From contig LUGG01000029.1 in assembly GCA_001683735.1 (NCBI GenBank), forward strand, positions 186,001 through 250,000: DNA of 64,000 bases, written 5' to 3'. A model generated the notes under the pieces. It was not told where the DNA came from and did not search any database. It saw only the letters and a program-made list of their open reading frames with translations. Below are positions 21,367-32,326 of the stretch, piece after piece. Numbering within the stretch: position 1 is the stretch's first letter; the number at the start of each line of letters is the position of its first letter. The translations under genes and the position numbers were made by a program. Source of the stretch: Grifola frondosa. Taxonomy: Eukaryota > Basidiomycota > Agaricomycetes > Polyporales > Grifolaceae.

Positions 21367-24300
21367 CTAATACTTGAAGTACGCAGCAGAGCGGCCAATC
21401 TTGCAAAGCATGTGCTCCACCATGAATAAGTCAAGAGAGACCTTGTCAGCAATCTCCTTGGGAATGTTCTCCATCACAAAGGTGGAGACACGCTGAAACA
21501 TATCAACAACCATAGGAGCAGAAGCATCAGAGGGGAGAAGATGAAGATGCTTCAAACCTTTGATCGCACCACTGTCCAAATCAAACACAGTCCTCCCATC
21601 TCCTGTACACCTGGTGCACAACCTTTCCAGCATAGTAAAGATCTGCAGCAAGTAGCATGGAAAAGCCTACCAAATCTGCGGTGTACTGCTGTTACGACCA
21701 CGCAAATAGGCATAGCATTCCATAAAGTCCACACGACCATCGATGTCGCAGTGAGACTTCAGCCAAACATTCCACTGCTGCTCAGCAATGAAATAAGCTG
21801 ATGCACAGTGGATAGACCGACCGGCAATAGCAGTACCATATGCATCCTTGCAGCACAAGAAGGTGGGATCGTCATGAGCATGCAGTGCGACAAATGCATC
21901 CCAATCAGCAAGCGTAGAAAAGAAAACAGTGGATCCCAAAGCTGCCTGAGTTGCAAAGGTGATGCCACGAAAGATACAGGCACTCGCAAAACCACCCGGC
22001 TTGTCGATGTTGGCTGGATGAAGGGGACCATGGAGGAGGTGATGTTGGCACAGGAGGGAGCGAGCTGACGAAAGGGAAGACGCTTGTCCAGACTTCCAAG
22101 GACAAATGCAAGAAGTGGGGAATAGGAGGCTTGCCTGTTCCGTCAACAAGTGGAAGCAACAGAAAGAAGAAATCCAGAATGCGCTGCAGGCCATGAGCAA
22201 AAGGAGTGGCGGGAGTGGGAGGCATGGAAGTGGAGGAAGAGGAAGTGGAAGTGGAAGGATGTGAGTCATTGAACTTCTCAGTGAGAACTCCACAGCGATG
22301 GACCTGTTGTCCAATCTCCTCAAGGACATGGTACTCTGCAGAGGTATGGTCATGGAGTGGAAGAGCGGTGAGAGAAGCAAGGAATGGTGATAACGCATCT
22401 GTGCTCAGATTTGTAGTACGCCCCCTTGGTGACCAAGAACACGAGAGTTGATGTTGCGGTGTACATCCCATAAGGCGGACACCAGCAACACGTCCTCATG
22501 AAAAGTGTCCACCACGTACTGCACAAAACGACCTTGGATCTCCGAGATGCCCTGTGGAAAATTTAACCAACGGATGACGATGTTACGAATAAGCTTGAGC
22601 ATGTAGTTCAACCGAGTGTCATCGTCGTCGTAGATGCGAAACCAAGAAGGGAGAGGGAAGGCATGACCATCGTCAGAGATATCTGTCAAGCCCACTTGTG
22701 AAGGAACAACAGTCCCGGCTTGCGCAAAATGAACTGTTGGTAAATGAGCCTAGAAAGACGAGCTAGCCAATCCAAGTCATTATGAGAGGTGGATGAAGTG
22801 TCGACAAGGAAGGAGGCGCAGTGAGGAAGGACCAGGTCATTGAGCCAAGCCCAGGCAGCACAGTTAGAGAGCATTACTGGCTCTGAATATGATGAGCTCC
22901 AACTTGGAAGTCCCCAGTTTAGTGTTAGCAAACTGGAGAGGCTCCCAAATTCTAGAGACAGAGACGGCAAAGTCAGAAGTGAACGCTTAGCACTGCTGCT
23001 GGCTGCAACAAACTCTGCAAGTTGTGACTGCCATGTGCCAGGACCCTGAAAGTGCTTCTGCATTTCTATCGCCATTGCGATGCTAGCAATCTCATCACGG
23101 GTACGTGTGAGACTGCTGAGAGAAAACAGCTCCAACACATCTGCATAAACTAGAAGACATTAAAATCAAGCATGGACAAGCAAATCATAAATTAACATAC
23201 CTGGAGCAGCAGAAATGGATGACTCAGAGACTGATGTACAGGGCGGTTCAGTCCCGGAAACTGTCATAAATAAATTAGTGATGCTCTAAGCTGGCACACA
23301 AAGTATGCTACGCACTTGTAATGTCTGACACCTCAGCAGCAGAAATAGCCATCAACCGTGCATGGGCATCAATCTCATTCCGCTCAGAACCTGACATAGA
23401 AGAATGTCAAATTAAAATATCATACAGACATGATTTATCACCTACGTGCAGAACGAAGACGATCCCTATACCTGCCGGTCCAGCACCTGCATCTTGAGTT
23501 GCGAGGCGTAGCTCCAGCTCCTTTGCGTGACGACTAGCAGCCATGGCCGCACTAACACTCATCGCTTCTTCCTCCCCATCCTCCCCCGAGCCCGCATCGC
23601 TACCTTCTATTTGCAAACATAAGAATCACTCTATAAAGAACAACAATGTGTTACGTACCTTCATATTCCTCTGAACTCTGCATGATGCGTACACGCTTAT
23701 AGCTTTGCCCTTACCCTTATCAACTAAAATAAATAAATGAATCATGAAACAGCAATGCAATGGTGGATGATGCTCACCTTTGGACACAGAGATGTCTATG
23801 TCATCTTCAGAGTGCTCAGACACAGAAGCATCTGCGGCACGCTTACGTCCTAAAGACAGCTTAGTAAGATCTACAAGCACAATAAAAAAATAACGCACCA
23901 CGTGAACGACCAGAATCCACATATTCTGACTGAGACTCTGGCTCAGTTGCCCCACCCTCATCATCACCATCTGCTTGAGCATGGCGACGGCTCTTCCTAA
24001 TGGCTATTAAATATGTCAGCATAAATTATAACAAAAATAAGAAGTCTGAGACCACCAGGCTTCACAACCTTGTCGCTCGCCTTGCGAGTTGCTGTCGAAC
24101 CGGCCACTTTCTTACGGGCGTCTGAACAAATAGCGATAAGTGAAGACACTCAAACAAAAATTAAAAACATACTTGAACGGCCAAGACCACGCACGGCCCC
24201 CGACTTAGCACGAACAGAAGGTATAAACTTGGTCATAGTCTCCTTGTGTGCAATCCAGGACTGAGCAGCCTCCATCCGAGTACACCCCGACTCAGAATCG

Positions 24301-26144
24301 ACCGCTGTCATACCAGGCCCAAGCGACCAAGGCTTGGGATGATAGATACGCTCCACAGCGGATGACGAAGTATCGGGTGAAGTCTCTGAATACGTCAATG
24401 TAAATGCAGAGAGAAACTTGTCCAAGTCCATGGAAATCTTCATGTCGGGTGTAGACTGCCAGACCACAAAGCTGGACAACTGAGCGAGCGAGCGGACGAC
24501 AAAGTCGAAATGAGCCTCGCGACTCATCAGCGCATGACCCTCAGACATGTGGTTGGCCATATTGGAAGGTAACGCCCCAGATTGACCATCGTTCCTACAA
24601 ATAACAAGTTAAACACAATCAAGACATCAAAAATGAATGACGTACTCAGGAGCGATCATCTCTGGACCAATACACAGTAGATTATCACCAGGCAAGGCAG
24701 CCAAAGCAATACGAGAAGCACCGTCCATGATCGGACCACTCGGATAAAAAACCTGAGTGAAGCGGCACGACCACGGCTCAGCCCTTTACCTCTGGCAGCA
24801 ACGGCGGAGTCCCCCCATGAAAGCCAGACCAGAGAATACAGCGAGACATAAGCCACTAAGCTGAATATAGCAACCCAGCTCTGCAGCATGAAAAAGGCCA
24901 GGATGATCAGTGGGAGCCAAATCTGACTTGGTCACCATAACCGTGAGACCACCATACGAGTCGTGACCGTCCACGTGCTTGCCGGCAAAATGCCCCAAGT
25001 CCTCCTTGAACTTGCCCGCTATCAAGCATTCATCAGTTACAATTTTCAGAGAAAAAAATTAAAAACTCACCAGATTTCTCAAACTCTTCGTATGACTTAG
25101 TGGGTACCAAATTAAGCTGAGCCGCAGGGAACGCATAGTTGCCCTCAAAACCAACGGGCGGAAGGTTAGTTAAATTGGCTTGAAGTTTCAAAGCATCTGT
25201 AATGAACTTCGGCCCAGTCTCCAAACACTGGATCGCAATCTGTGTTCCCAACTGTCGTGAAACAAAAAATAATAATAATTAATAATTAATAATTAATAAT
25301 GCAATGCGATGCAACGTACCTCAACCATCTTCTTGCGAAGCTTGTGATGCTTCGATAACGTGTTGAGATACACCTTGGTCCCCGCAGCAGGACCGGTAAG
25401 ATTGCGAGGACTTTGGTACGTTTGCGTCAGCGGATAGACGCGGAGAGGTGGTGCCTTAGCGGTGTGACTCTTCAAAGGGACCGCATAGGGGAGCGCTCAA
25501 AGGCATAGCCATGCTCATATGTCTCCCTCTCCGCATTCCATAACGGAGGAAGGGGAGATCGAGCCGAACGCTCGCCTAGAACTTCGAGTGGCAAATCACT
25601 GTACGCACTCGATAACGTCTGGCTAATACGACTAATATAATGACAGTGACCATTAGAATTTTACTGGATGAACAAAATTAATAATTACGAACTCTGTGGG
25701 TACTATCCAGCACTGGATTATATCGTTGTTGGGATCACCGTCTCCATAAGGTCCCGTGCAAAAACACAGTCCCCCGGCTTTAACTCCAGCAATCCTACAA
25801 TTTATAGCATGAGGAGGTTATAGAGAATATAAGCATGCATGAACTCACCGGCAGCATCCGCCTCCTTCTTCAAACCAACCGGTAACGTCATCTCCTCACG
25901 GCACCACTTTGCAAAAGTGGCAGACGTCTGTGGGGATGTTCATGCAAATAAAGTAACATTTCCCCTCAGGAAAAGGTTCTAAGGGGTGGCCAATGACTTG
26001 GAACAGCTCAGGAAGCTTAACATTCCTTCCCTTGAGGGAGAGAGGCTCCACTCTTTCCCCAGGAGCAGGGATCACAGCCAATCCTCCATTTCCAGCCCTA
26101 TTCCCCATGTAAACCTGTGAAATCATGTAGAAAATATTACTCAC
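21367..26144 (-). CDS. Large multi-exon gene with a putative 2OG/Fe(II) dioxygenase-like domain, frame-broken
   Basis: Read from 26144 down, about a dozen exons with introns of about 50 nt. N-terminal exons carry NVKLPELFQVIGHPLEPFP (about 26010) and GPYGDGDPNNDIIQCWIVPT (25690-25750). The central domain (25020-24790) reads GKHVDGHDSYGGLTVMV, then HPGLFHAAELGCYIQLSGL, then, after a one-base break, FSGL..FHGGTPPLLPEVKG. This gives an H-x-D pair at 24969-24977, a distal His at 24817-24819 about 53 residues later, and a Lys 11 residues after it. That spacing fits the double-stranded beta-helix of 2-oxoglutarate/Fe(II) dioxygenases. Next come a helical segment (24560-24150), a charged low-complexity linker (KRAADASVSEHSEDDIDISV and similar, 24120-23400) and a C-terminal region to 21367 ending EHMLCKIGRSAAYFKY. 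There are frame breaks at about 24825, 22410 and 22030. The family is otherwise unknown to me and the dioxygenase call is inference. An upstream first exon is likely, because an acceptor-like TTTCACAG precedes the first ATG. Confidence 0.5.
25268..25300. repeat. AAT/TAAT microsatellite in an intron
   Basis: A run of AAT and TAAT units of about 33 bp inside an intron of the preceding gene. Confidence 0.85.
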
Positions 26145-26550
26145 TGAGGAGAGTCTGCCATTTGAAGTGATATGAGAGGTAGAATGGGAAGTGGGAGCTA
26201 GAAAGTGACTTGGAGGTGCAAAGAGGTGAAAGATAGGGGAGGGGAGTCAACAGTGATTGTCAGTACTCAACACAAGTTCTACAAGCCAAGGACAGACATA
26301 CAGAGGTGTGTAGATAGTCAGATTCAAGATTGATAGGCAAGATTGACAGAAGAAGCAGAGATTTAATGTAAATCAGGGCCAGAAGATCAAGAAGTCAAGA
26401 AGCAAAGACTTCGCGCGATTTGATGACAATTAAGCGCCCACGGGGCGCCCAACAACCCACAGCCACCCGAGCGCCACAATAAGCGCACACAAGTCCGCAG
26501 AACGGGTAAGCGCCTGGTGGCTGGAGCCACCGCCAAGTCACGTGATATTT
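26145..26550. other. 5' flank of the dioxygenase-like gene
   Basis: No coding features. The sequence changes from AT-neutral to GC-rich at about 26410. A 7-bp perfect hairpin (GGTGGCT, GG, AGCCACC) lies at 26516-26531. Confidence 0.5.
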
Positions 26551-26613
26551 GATGACGTAGATGCGGTCGTCGACGTATCGAAATGGTGCGTCGACGACCG
26601 CATCTACGTCATC
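26551..26613. repeat. Perfect 25-bp inverted repeat with 13-nt loop
   Basis: The arm 26551-26575 is the exact reverse complement of 26589-26613. The arm begins GATGACGTAG and ends GTCGTCGACG; the loop is 26576-26588. A CTAG follows 3 nt after the right arm. It could be a transposon end, a hairpin-forming insertion or a protein-binding palindrome. Confidence 0.95.
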
Positions 26614-28165
26614 GGGCTAGATCGGCCTTTCTGCTCTCGTCTTTTGCCCCGCGCTCGCCGTGAAAACGACGCTCGTCGTCGTCGGTTGCCGGTAAGCTCT
26701 TATTTTTAATTAAAACTAAACTAAAAATTAAAATACAGTACGCGTCGAGCGTTCCCGGCACGACGCTCGCCGTCCCATGCGCATCACCTCCCTCGTCGCT
26801 CGCACCCACATACTCCCTTGCGGCGCGTACTCGCTCACCTAGACTGCACACATGCGCACCGCATGCACGCGCTCGCCCCTCTTGTGTTCCCCCGACGCTC
26901 ATTCTTTATCTAGGGTCAACTCAGAGAAGAGACAGCTTTTGACCCCGCTGGAAAGCGTCCACACGAAATTTGGTGCAAATCTGGGACAACCAATCTGCCA
27001 CACCCACACGCTCTCTCACCACGGCCGCATGCTCGTGCATGTCTTCCGCGTCCATGCGCATCCGTGCACGGCGCGGGCAGGCGTGCAAGCGTGCAGCTGT
27101 GGCCAGCAGCCTCAGCCACGGCCTCCTCCCACCAGATGATACCGCCTCAACAAATCTTCGAAGACGCGCCCACTGCGCTGCCATTTGCACTATAGGAGGG
27201 GTCAGAAGGATACATTGAGGAGAGACTGAAGGTGGATGTCGAGGACGCTCGCGCGTGTACATCTTCGTAAGTGCCCACTCTTGTACTGTGTCCCTCGCGC
27301 CACCTGCCCGCGTCCACGTCTATGCCCTGCATCTGCGCTCGCATCCCTCGCGCCCGCGCTCCACACTCCCCGCGTCCCGCAGTATGCCCGTCGCGCCCGC
27401 CTCTTACCTGCGCTCGCGTCTGCGTCCCTCGCCCACCTCCCTTACACCTCTCACCCAATCTCCACACCTGTGTCACATCCCTTCCTGCGTCCTGCCGCAC
27501 CCACGCTCCCTCGCCTGCCTACGTACTCGCGTTGGCCGCCCATCCACACCCGTGCGCGGCCCGCACAACTCGCCGATAGATACACAGCGGACGCGCCGAT
27601 GGACGACCCCGACGAAGCAGGGCATCACCCGATGCCACACCTGGTGCCGTGAGGGGAAGTACACGGGAGGTTAAAGAGGCATGACGGCAGGTACGTAAAG
27701 TATTTCCTTCATGTCCGCCCCCATTCAGCACCCCTCGCCACGCCTACGACCGCCTTCTTTCGTGCCCGCGCCCCGGTATCTGCGCTCGTGCACCTTCTCG
27801 CCCGCCTCCTCTCATGCCCATCGCCGAGTGACACTCGCAGCGTGTGCCCGTTGCTGCGGCGTGCACTCTGCGCTCGCGCACACCACACCCTCGCGCTCGC
27901 ATGTCTGTCCTCGCTGTACACCCACACACTCGCCCTTACCACCACGCCCACACCGCACCCGCACGCAACAATGCCAACGTCTCACATACGCACGAAACCG
28001 AGCACTGGATCGGGCGCGCCCTGGTCGTCGGACGGGCCAACTGTTGCTTGCTGTGCCTGCATCCGACCCCTCTCCCTCGTCCTTTTCCCGCGATACGACT
28101 CGCGCGGTGCTTCCTCTCGTCCTGAACGCGCATCCTCGCGCTACCCGTGGTGCCCGACGGCGTCG
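26614..28165. other. GC-rich low-complexity stretch without a supported gene
   Basis: Rich in CGCTCG, CCCGC and GCGTCC words. Long ORFs occur on both strands and in several frames at once, which is what GC-rich DNA gives by chance. A short peptide-like stretch near 27190-27250 (EGYIEERLKVDVEDA) resembles coding sequence but could not be assigned. Confidence 0.5.
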
Positions 28166-28438
28166 AGTTTCAGGGGTGTCTTGTGCTCGCGCGGCGTCCC
28201 GAGTGGATCGGCGAGGTGCGTTGTTCCCCTGTATGCATTCTGCTAATGGCACGCAGGTTGCGGTGCCGTCGCAGGGGATGCGGAGGAGTACCAGAACCTT
28301 CACGCAACGGTGAACAAGCTCGTGGGGCGCGTCGATGGGCGGTTTGGAAGGTGGACTTCGTGCGCGTTCGACGAGCTGTGTACGCTGTACGCTGTGAGCG
28401 ACGCGTGCCTCGTGAACAGCGTGCACGGCATGAACCTC
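28166..28438 (+). pseudogene. TPS1: Fragment of trehalose-6-phosphate synthase (GT20)
   Basis: Two exons separated by a GT..AG intron (28216-28256) encode RRPEWIGE and then QGDAEEYQNLHATVNKLVGR, FDELCTLYAVSDACLV and GMNLV. This is the order found in fungal alpha,alpha-trehalose-phosphate synthase, where HPEWIGKV, VEEYQNLRAVVNELVGRING, FDELTALYAVSDVCLV and DGMNLVSYEY are conserved parts of the C-terminal GT-B domain. TPS1 makes trehalose-6-phosphate from UDP-glucose and glucose-6-phosphate in the cytosol. Here only about 75 residues are present, with a frame break after LVGR and bases missing before FDEL, so this is a relic, not a gene. Confidence 0.8.
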
Positions 28439-28867
28439 GTGAGTTCCCCCATCATCCGGCCTGATGACACCAGAAATGGTACAGTATACAGAACCTGTCT
28501 CGGAGGGCGAAGAGGACGAGGAGATGGACCTTGCGCCAGGTACGTCTTTCGACTTATCTTCGCGTGCCAATTCTAACGGCGGGTGTTATAGCGAGAGATG
28601 AGGTGAAGCGCACGGGCCTAAGAGGTGCTGACGTCCCGCGGCCATTGCGTTCCGAGAGAAAGCACTTAAGGAGCGAGAAGCTGAGGAGCGTCCCCTGCAA
28701 GAACCCGATGCAGGTGAGGACGCGGACGTCGAGACCGACGAGGAAGGGGACGAGCGCACGCCGTTCCTGAAGGGCCGCAGGCCATCGGGTATGACGAAGG
28801 CGGAGCCGCGCAGTCGCACACGCTGTCTATCGACCCGCTCGCACCATCATCCGCGTTCGACGAGACG
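28439..28867 (+). other. Acidic coding-like fragment of unknown origin
   Basis: The + strand near 28640-28780 reads as an acidic, Glu-rich peptide (EREAEERPLQEPD, then ETDEEGDERTPF), preceded by an intron-like GT..AG at about 28540-28590. It may be a further captured exon. No family recognised. Confidence 0.3.
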
Positions 28868-29870
28868 CTGCGCGACCACGGGCTTTGAGAACAAGCCAGG
28901 ATCAGCCCACTGCTGGCCAGGTCGCGTCCCTGACCTCCAGCAACAACTTCATCAACTTCTGCCTCACCGTTCCCCAGCTCCCCATTACGAACGGTCAGCA
29001 GATCATGACTGGCTCATGCAACCCGCACCTATGGATGTCATCGCGGCCCAGACGAACATGCCCTCGAGCAAGTGCGTGTTCCCTACGAACGGCGGCACGG
29101 TCGCGCCGAACACGAACTTTACCATTCAGATGGCGGTCTCACACCTCAATACCGGCAACTTCGTGAATGCGGATGAGATCTTCTTCGCCGCGCCCCAGGT
29201 CGTCGATTCTGCGGGGGACATCACGGGCAATCCACGTCGTCATCGAGCAGCTCTCGCGCTCGACCAGAGACCATGACGGACCCCACCAAGTCCGCATTCT
29301 TCAAGGGTCTGAACGATCCTGCGCAGAATGGCATCCTCTCCGCGACTGTTGCGGGCGGCCTCCCCGCGGGCGCGTACCGTCTCGCGTCGATCAACACTGC
29401 GCTAACCACCAGCCTGCGCCTTGCGTCGCCCAGCACGGATCGCTCGATGACAGTGCGTCATTCATTGAATCTAGATAGCTGGCTGCTAACGTTTCCTCTA
29501 TCTACCCTATTCTGTGATGACATTGTCAATTTTCAGTGGTCTACGTAAGTCACTTTGTGTCTAGTGCCCGCTCATCCATACTGATCACTGTATACAGTTC
29601 ACCGTCGCAGACGCTGCTACTGCTGTGCCCCCTGCCTCCTCGTCCACCACCGCCGCCACTACCGCCACCCCGCAAGCTCCGCTGCATCAAGCACCGCAAC
29701 AGTTGGATTAAGGGCACGAACACCGGCAAGCAGGCCGGCGTGCAGGGCGGATTCACGGGCCAGAACCAGGCGAAGGGCGGGAACAAGCCGCCGGCCCAGC
29801 CAGAAGGTGGCTCCGGGATTTGGTGCAGCGGGCTTCAAGAACCCGGCGCGTTCTGAGTGGGTGATGTGGT
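28868..29870 (+). pseudogene. Basidiomycete secreted protein gene (family often mis-annotated as ribosomal protein S17), frameshifted
   Basis: Blocks in order: GQVASLTSSNNFINFCLTVP, LPITNGQQIMTGSCNP, AAQTNMPSSKCVFPTNGGTV, NTNFTIQMAVSHLNTGNFVN, a FFAAPQVVDSAGDI segment, AFFKGLNDPAQNGILSATVA, GGLPAGAYRLASINTA, AQHGSLDD, then after two introns (about 29455-29535 and 29545-29597) FTVADAATAV, a Ser/Ala/Pro-rich linker and GGFTGQ...FKNPARS. This matches a secreted protein family widespread in basidiomycetes that databases often label ribosomal protein S17 without basis. The function is unknown to me. Single-base breaks occur near 29013, 29235, 29270 and 29405, while both 3' introns keep their splice sites. 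The signal peptide region is not recognisable, so the 5' end is missing or mutated. Confidence 0.8.
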
Positions 29871-31318
29871 CTGGGAGCAGTCGCTTGAGAGATGCTGTGC
29901 ATTGCGATGATTCGTTCTATTGTAAAATTGCTGTTTTTTGTGTTTCTTGTCTTCTTTAGACGAGCGCGACTCTGGCGAGATGGGTAGCATCTTTGAATAA
30001 ACACAGGATTGGGTTTCTTGGGATTACTGGTGTGCTCTCATGTGTGTGTTTGCCTTGAGCTTGTTAGACCGGGAAGGTTGCTCGACATTTCAAGGAGAGG
30101 TTATGAATTGAGGTGCTGATGAAGACTTCCGATCAATGCAGAACTAATAACACAAATATTTGGAGACGCCTTTATGGAACCTGCGCAAGGTTCTTCGACT
30201 ATTGCTTCTCTTGCTACTTAGAACATATCATACATTCCATAATCCTGCATCCTATGGATTTGGGAACCTCACGAGGTGTTTGCCTTCCGACCTCTCGACG
30301 TCTCAACAAGAATTGACAAACACATTTAATCATAATTATTGCCAGTACACGTACATCCAGAGTAGTGGGGGAGACGGCTTAATATATGGACATAACTTAT
30401 GTATGAAACAGCCAATTCTGTATTGGCAGCAACGGCGCTCCCATGCGCCCGCAGCACAGGGAGACCTCGACGGTCATCATCGGTGCCTCAGTGGTGCATC
30501 TCCCATAGGCATCTTTGCGACTGCATTGCACTGGCGGTCACAATGGACACGGAGACGCGGGCGGAGAACCCTGCAAGCTCTTCAGGTGCGCCCCTGTCTC
30601 TTTCCTCCTCTTCCCCTTGCATGTGTGCTGATGACTAGCAAGTGTGCAGTCATGAACAAGTGTCCAGGCCATGCCCTTCCTCACACTCCTCCTCATCCTC
30701 CTCTTCTGCCCTCTTTTTTTGGCTTATTTTACTTTTTTCAGCTATTTCAGGCAGAAAAGTGGAATTGGAGATTTCCTGATGCACCAGGAGTGGATGCAAC
30801 ATATTGAGCAAAGACAGGGAGGAGAACAAGGAGGGTGGAAAGAGAGTGAGAGAACTTCATGGCTGCGTAAAGGTAGATGACACGGGGAAGCAAGCTTCAA
30901 TGAATGTAAAAAAGCTGATGGCAGGTTGTTCCTTACAAGATGGCTGCCATCATATTGTCAGCATGGGTCATAGCCACCTTGCTGGTCAAACCTTATCCCC
31001 CTCACCTCTGACTGGAATTCTGCTTTTGGAGTCTCTGAATTGTCATAGGCCATAATTTAGGCTCTGCATGAAAGTGCATGGGCTTGCAGAGAGTGCTGTG
31101 GCATTTGTGTGTGAACCTATAAGGTCCACATTTCCAACTTTAAGAATATGCAATTAGTTTACTACTCCTAAGAGCATCTATGACATTGAAACAGAAATTC
31201 AACAATATTCAATGATCAGACTACAAACTAACCCTGGCCAACCGTTGTCAGGAAGATCACGTGATAATTTCTGTCTGCATTCAAAATTGAAAATAAACTA
31301 CGTTGAATTTTTACCATT
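29871..31318. other. Stretch without a supported gene
   Basis: Contains a probable 3' flank to about 30060 and then sequence with a 215-codon + frame (30160-30807) of unlike composition and no features. A short multi-exon transcript near 30543-30880 (starting MDTETRAENPASSS) is conceivable but unsupported. Confidence 0.35.
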
Positions 31319-31802
31319 ATGTCTTCCCTTAACTCAGACATCCTCCGAGAGATTATTGCTCAGCTTGATGTATCTTGGACCAAACAGAAGGAGCTGTCTG
31401 ATATAATGCTCACACTGAATTTTTCACTGGCTTCTAAGTTTAGAACCATCAGTCCGCCTTCTGCAATACGTACCTTCCACGACTCCCCCCTATAGCCATA
31501 GGCTCGACAGTCTAGAGACAGCCACTCAATTATTCACAGATGTCATACACTATGAAAAAATGGGCTGCAAATGCTCTTCAGGGGAAGATATAAACCCTCA
31601 CATCCATCACGACTTTCTAAATATCTATCTGCTGGAAGTCGATTTTCCGGAGGATGATAATGGTCCAGAGTTATGGAAACTTGCACGAAAGGCAGTGAAA
31701 TACATGACACAGCTGGTGGAGCTCAATGTCATTGTGGATCGTCAAGCACAACAAACAGTGCTAAGAAGAATCGGACAGTGGTGGGAGAGGGCTGTCCAAT
31801 AG
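31319..31802 (+). pseudogene. F-box-like protein fragment
   Basis: A frame from ATG 31319 reads MSSLNSDILREIIAQLD and stops at about 31495. The start resembles the first helix of an F-box (LPxEILxxIxxxL). A second frame (31560-31802) ends with LWKLARKAVKYMTQLVELNV, like the leucine-patterned segment after the F-box in basidiomycete F-box proteins. If real, the protein would be a substrate adaptor for SCF ubiquitin ligase. Two stops and a frame change separate the parts. The assignment is tentative. Confidence 0.4.
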
Positions 31803-32029
31803 AGAAACTGAGACTTATAGATCAACGTTCAGAGCCTAGGGTGAGTAACATTATTATAATAAGAATACCTGCTTATGATTTATTTCACCAGCTATCTCTG
31901 ATACAAGAACAGAGACCATGGGACAACTATCAATCCTTCGCATTCGACCTCCTATTCTTTCCCAACATTCATATCCTTTTCATCAAATCTCCTGTCTTCC
32001 CTTTTCCTATCCCCCAACATTTGCCCGCC

Positions 32030-32326
32030 ATGACCTTAAACAACCTCTACGAGTTTAAAGCTTATGTGCTCGACAATCCATATGACTTCGAAGACGATGA
32101 ATACAATATGGCGGATTTTCTTTTCAATGAAGTCTCAGCCTTATCGGACATTTACATGGAGTATTTTAATTGGTCTATTATGACTACTGAAGAAATCTTG
32201 TATGATGCCATTGAAGTCAGATGCATACATGGGAAGCGGAGATCAACGGAAAAGTGGATTGGAAGTTATATTGAGGTGGACAAGGAAAATAAGATATTAG
32301 CTGGGGCGATGACAATTAATTACTAG
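32030..32326 (+). CDS. Small acidic hypothetical protein
   Basis: 98 codons from ATG 32030. Acidic N-terminal part (DNPYDFEDDEYNMADFLF), many aromatic residues, and a Lys/Arg patch (HGKRRSTEKW) near residue 70. The frame is open upstream to 31673, so the start is uncertain. No family recognised. It may be the last exon of the broken gene just upstream or an orphan ORF. Confidence 0.35.
   Translation: MTLNNLYEFKAYVLDNPYDFEDDEYNMADFLFNEVSALSDIYMEYFNWSIMTTEEILYDAIEVRCIHGKRRSTEKWIGSYIEVDKENKILAGAMTINY

Noticed and set aside
22206..22451. + strand 81-codon ORF rich in Glu/Val
   Set aside because: Antisense shadow of a Ser/Pro-rich linker in the minus-strand dioxygenase-like gene.
27812..28570. 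252-codon minus ORF and several other long ORFs in the same GC-rich stretch
   Set aside because: All frames are long here because stops are rare in GC-rich DNA; the composition is Arg/Ala-rich without motifs, and the + strand carries a TPS1 relic instead.
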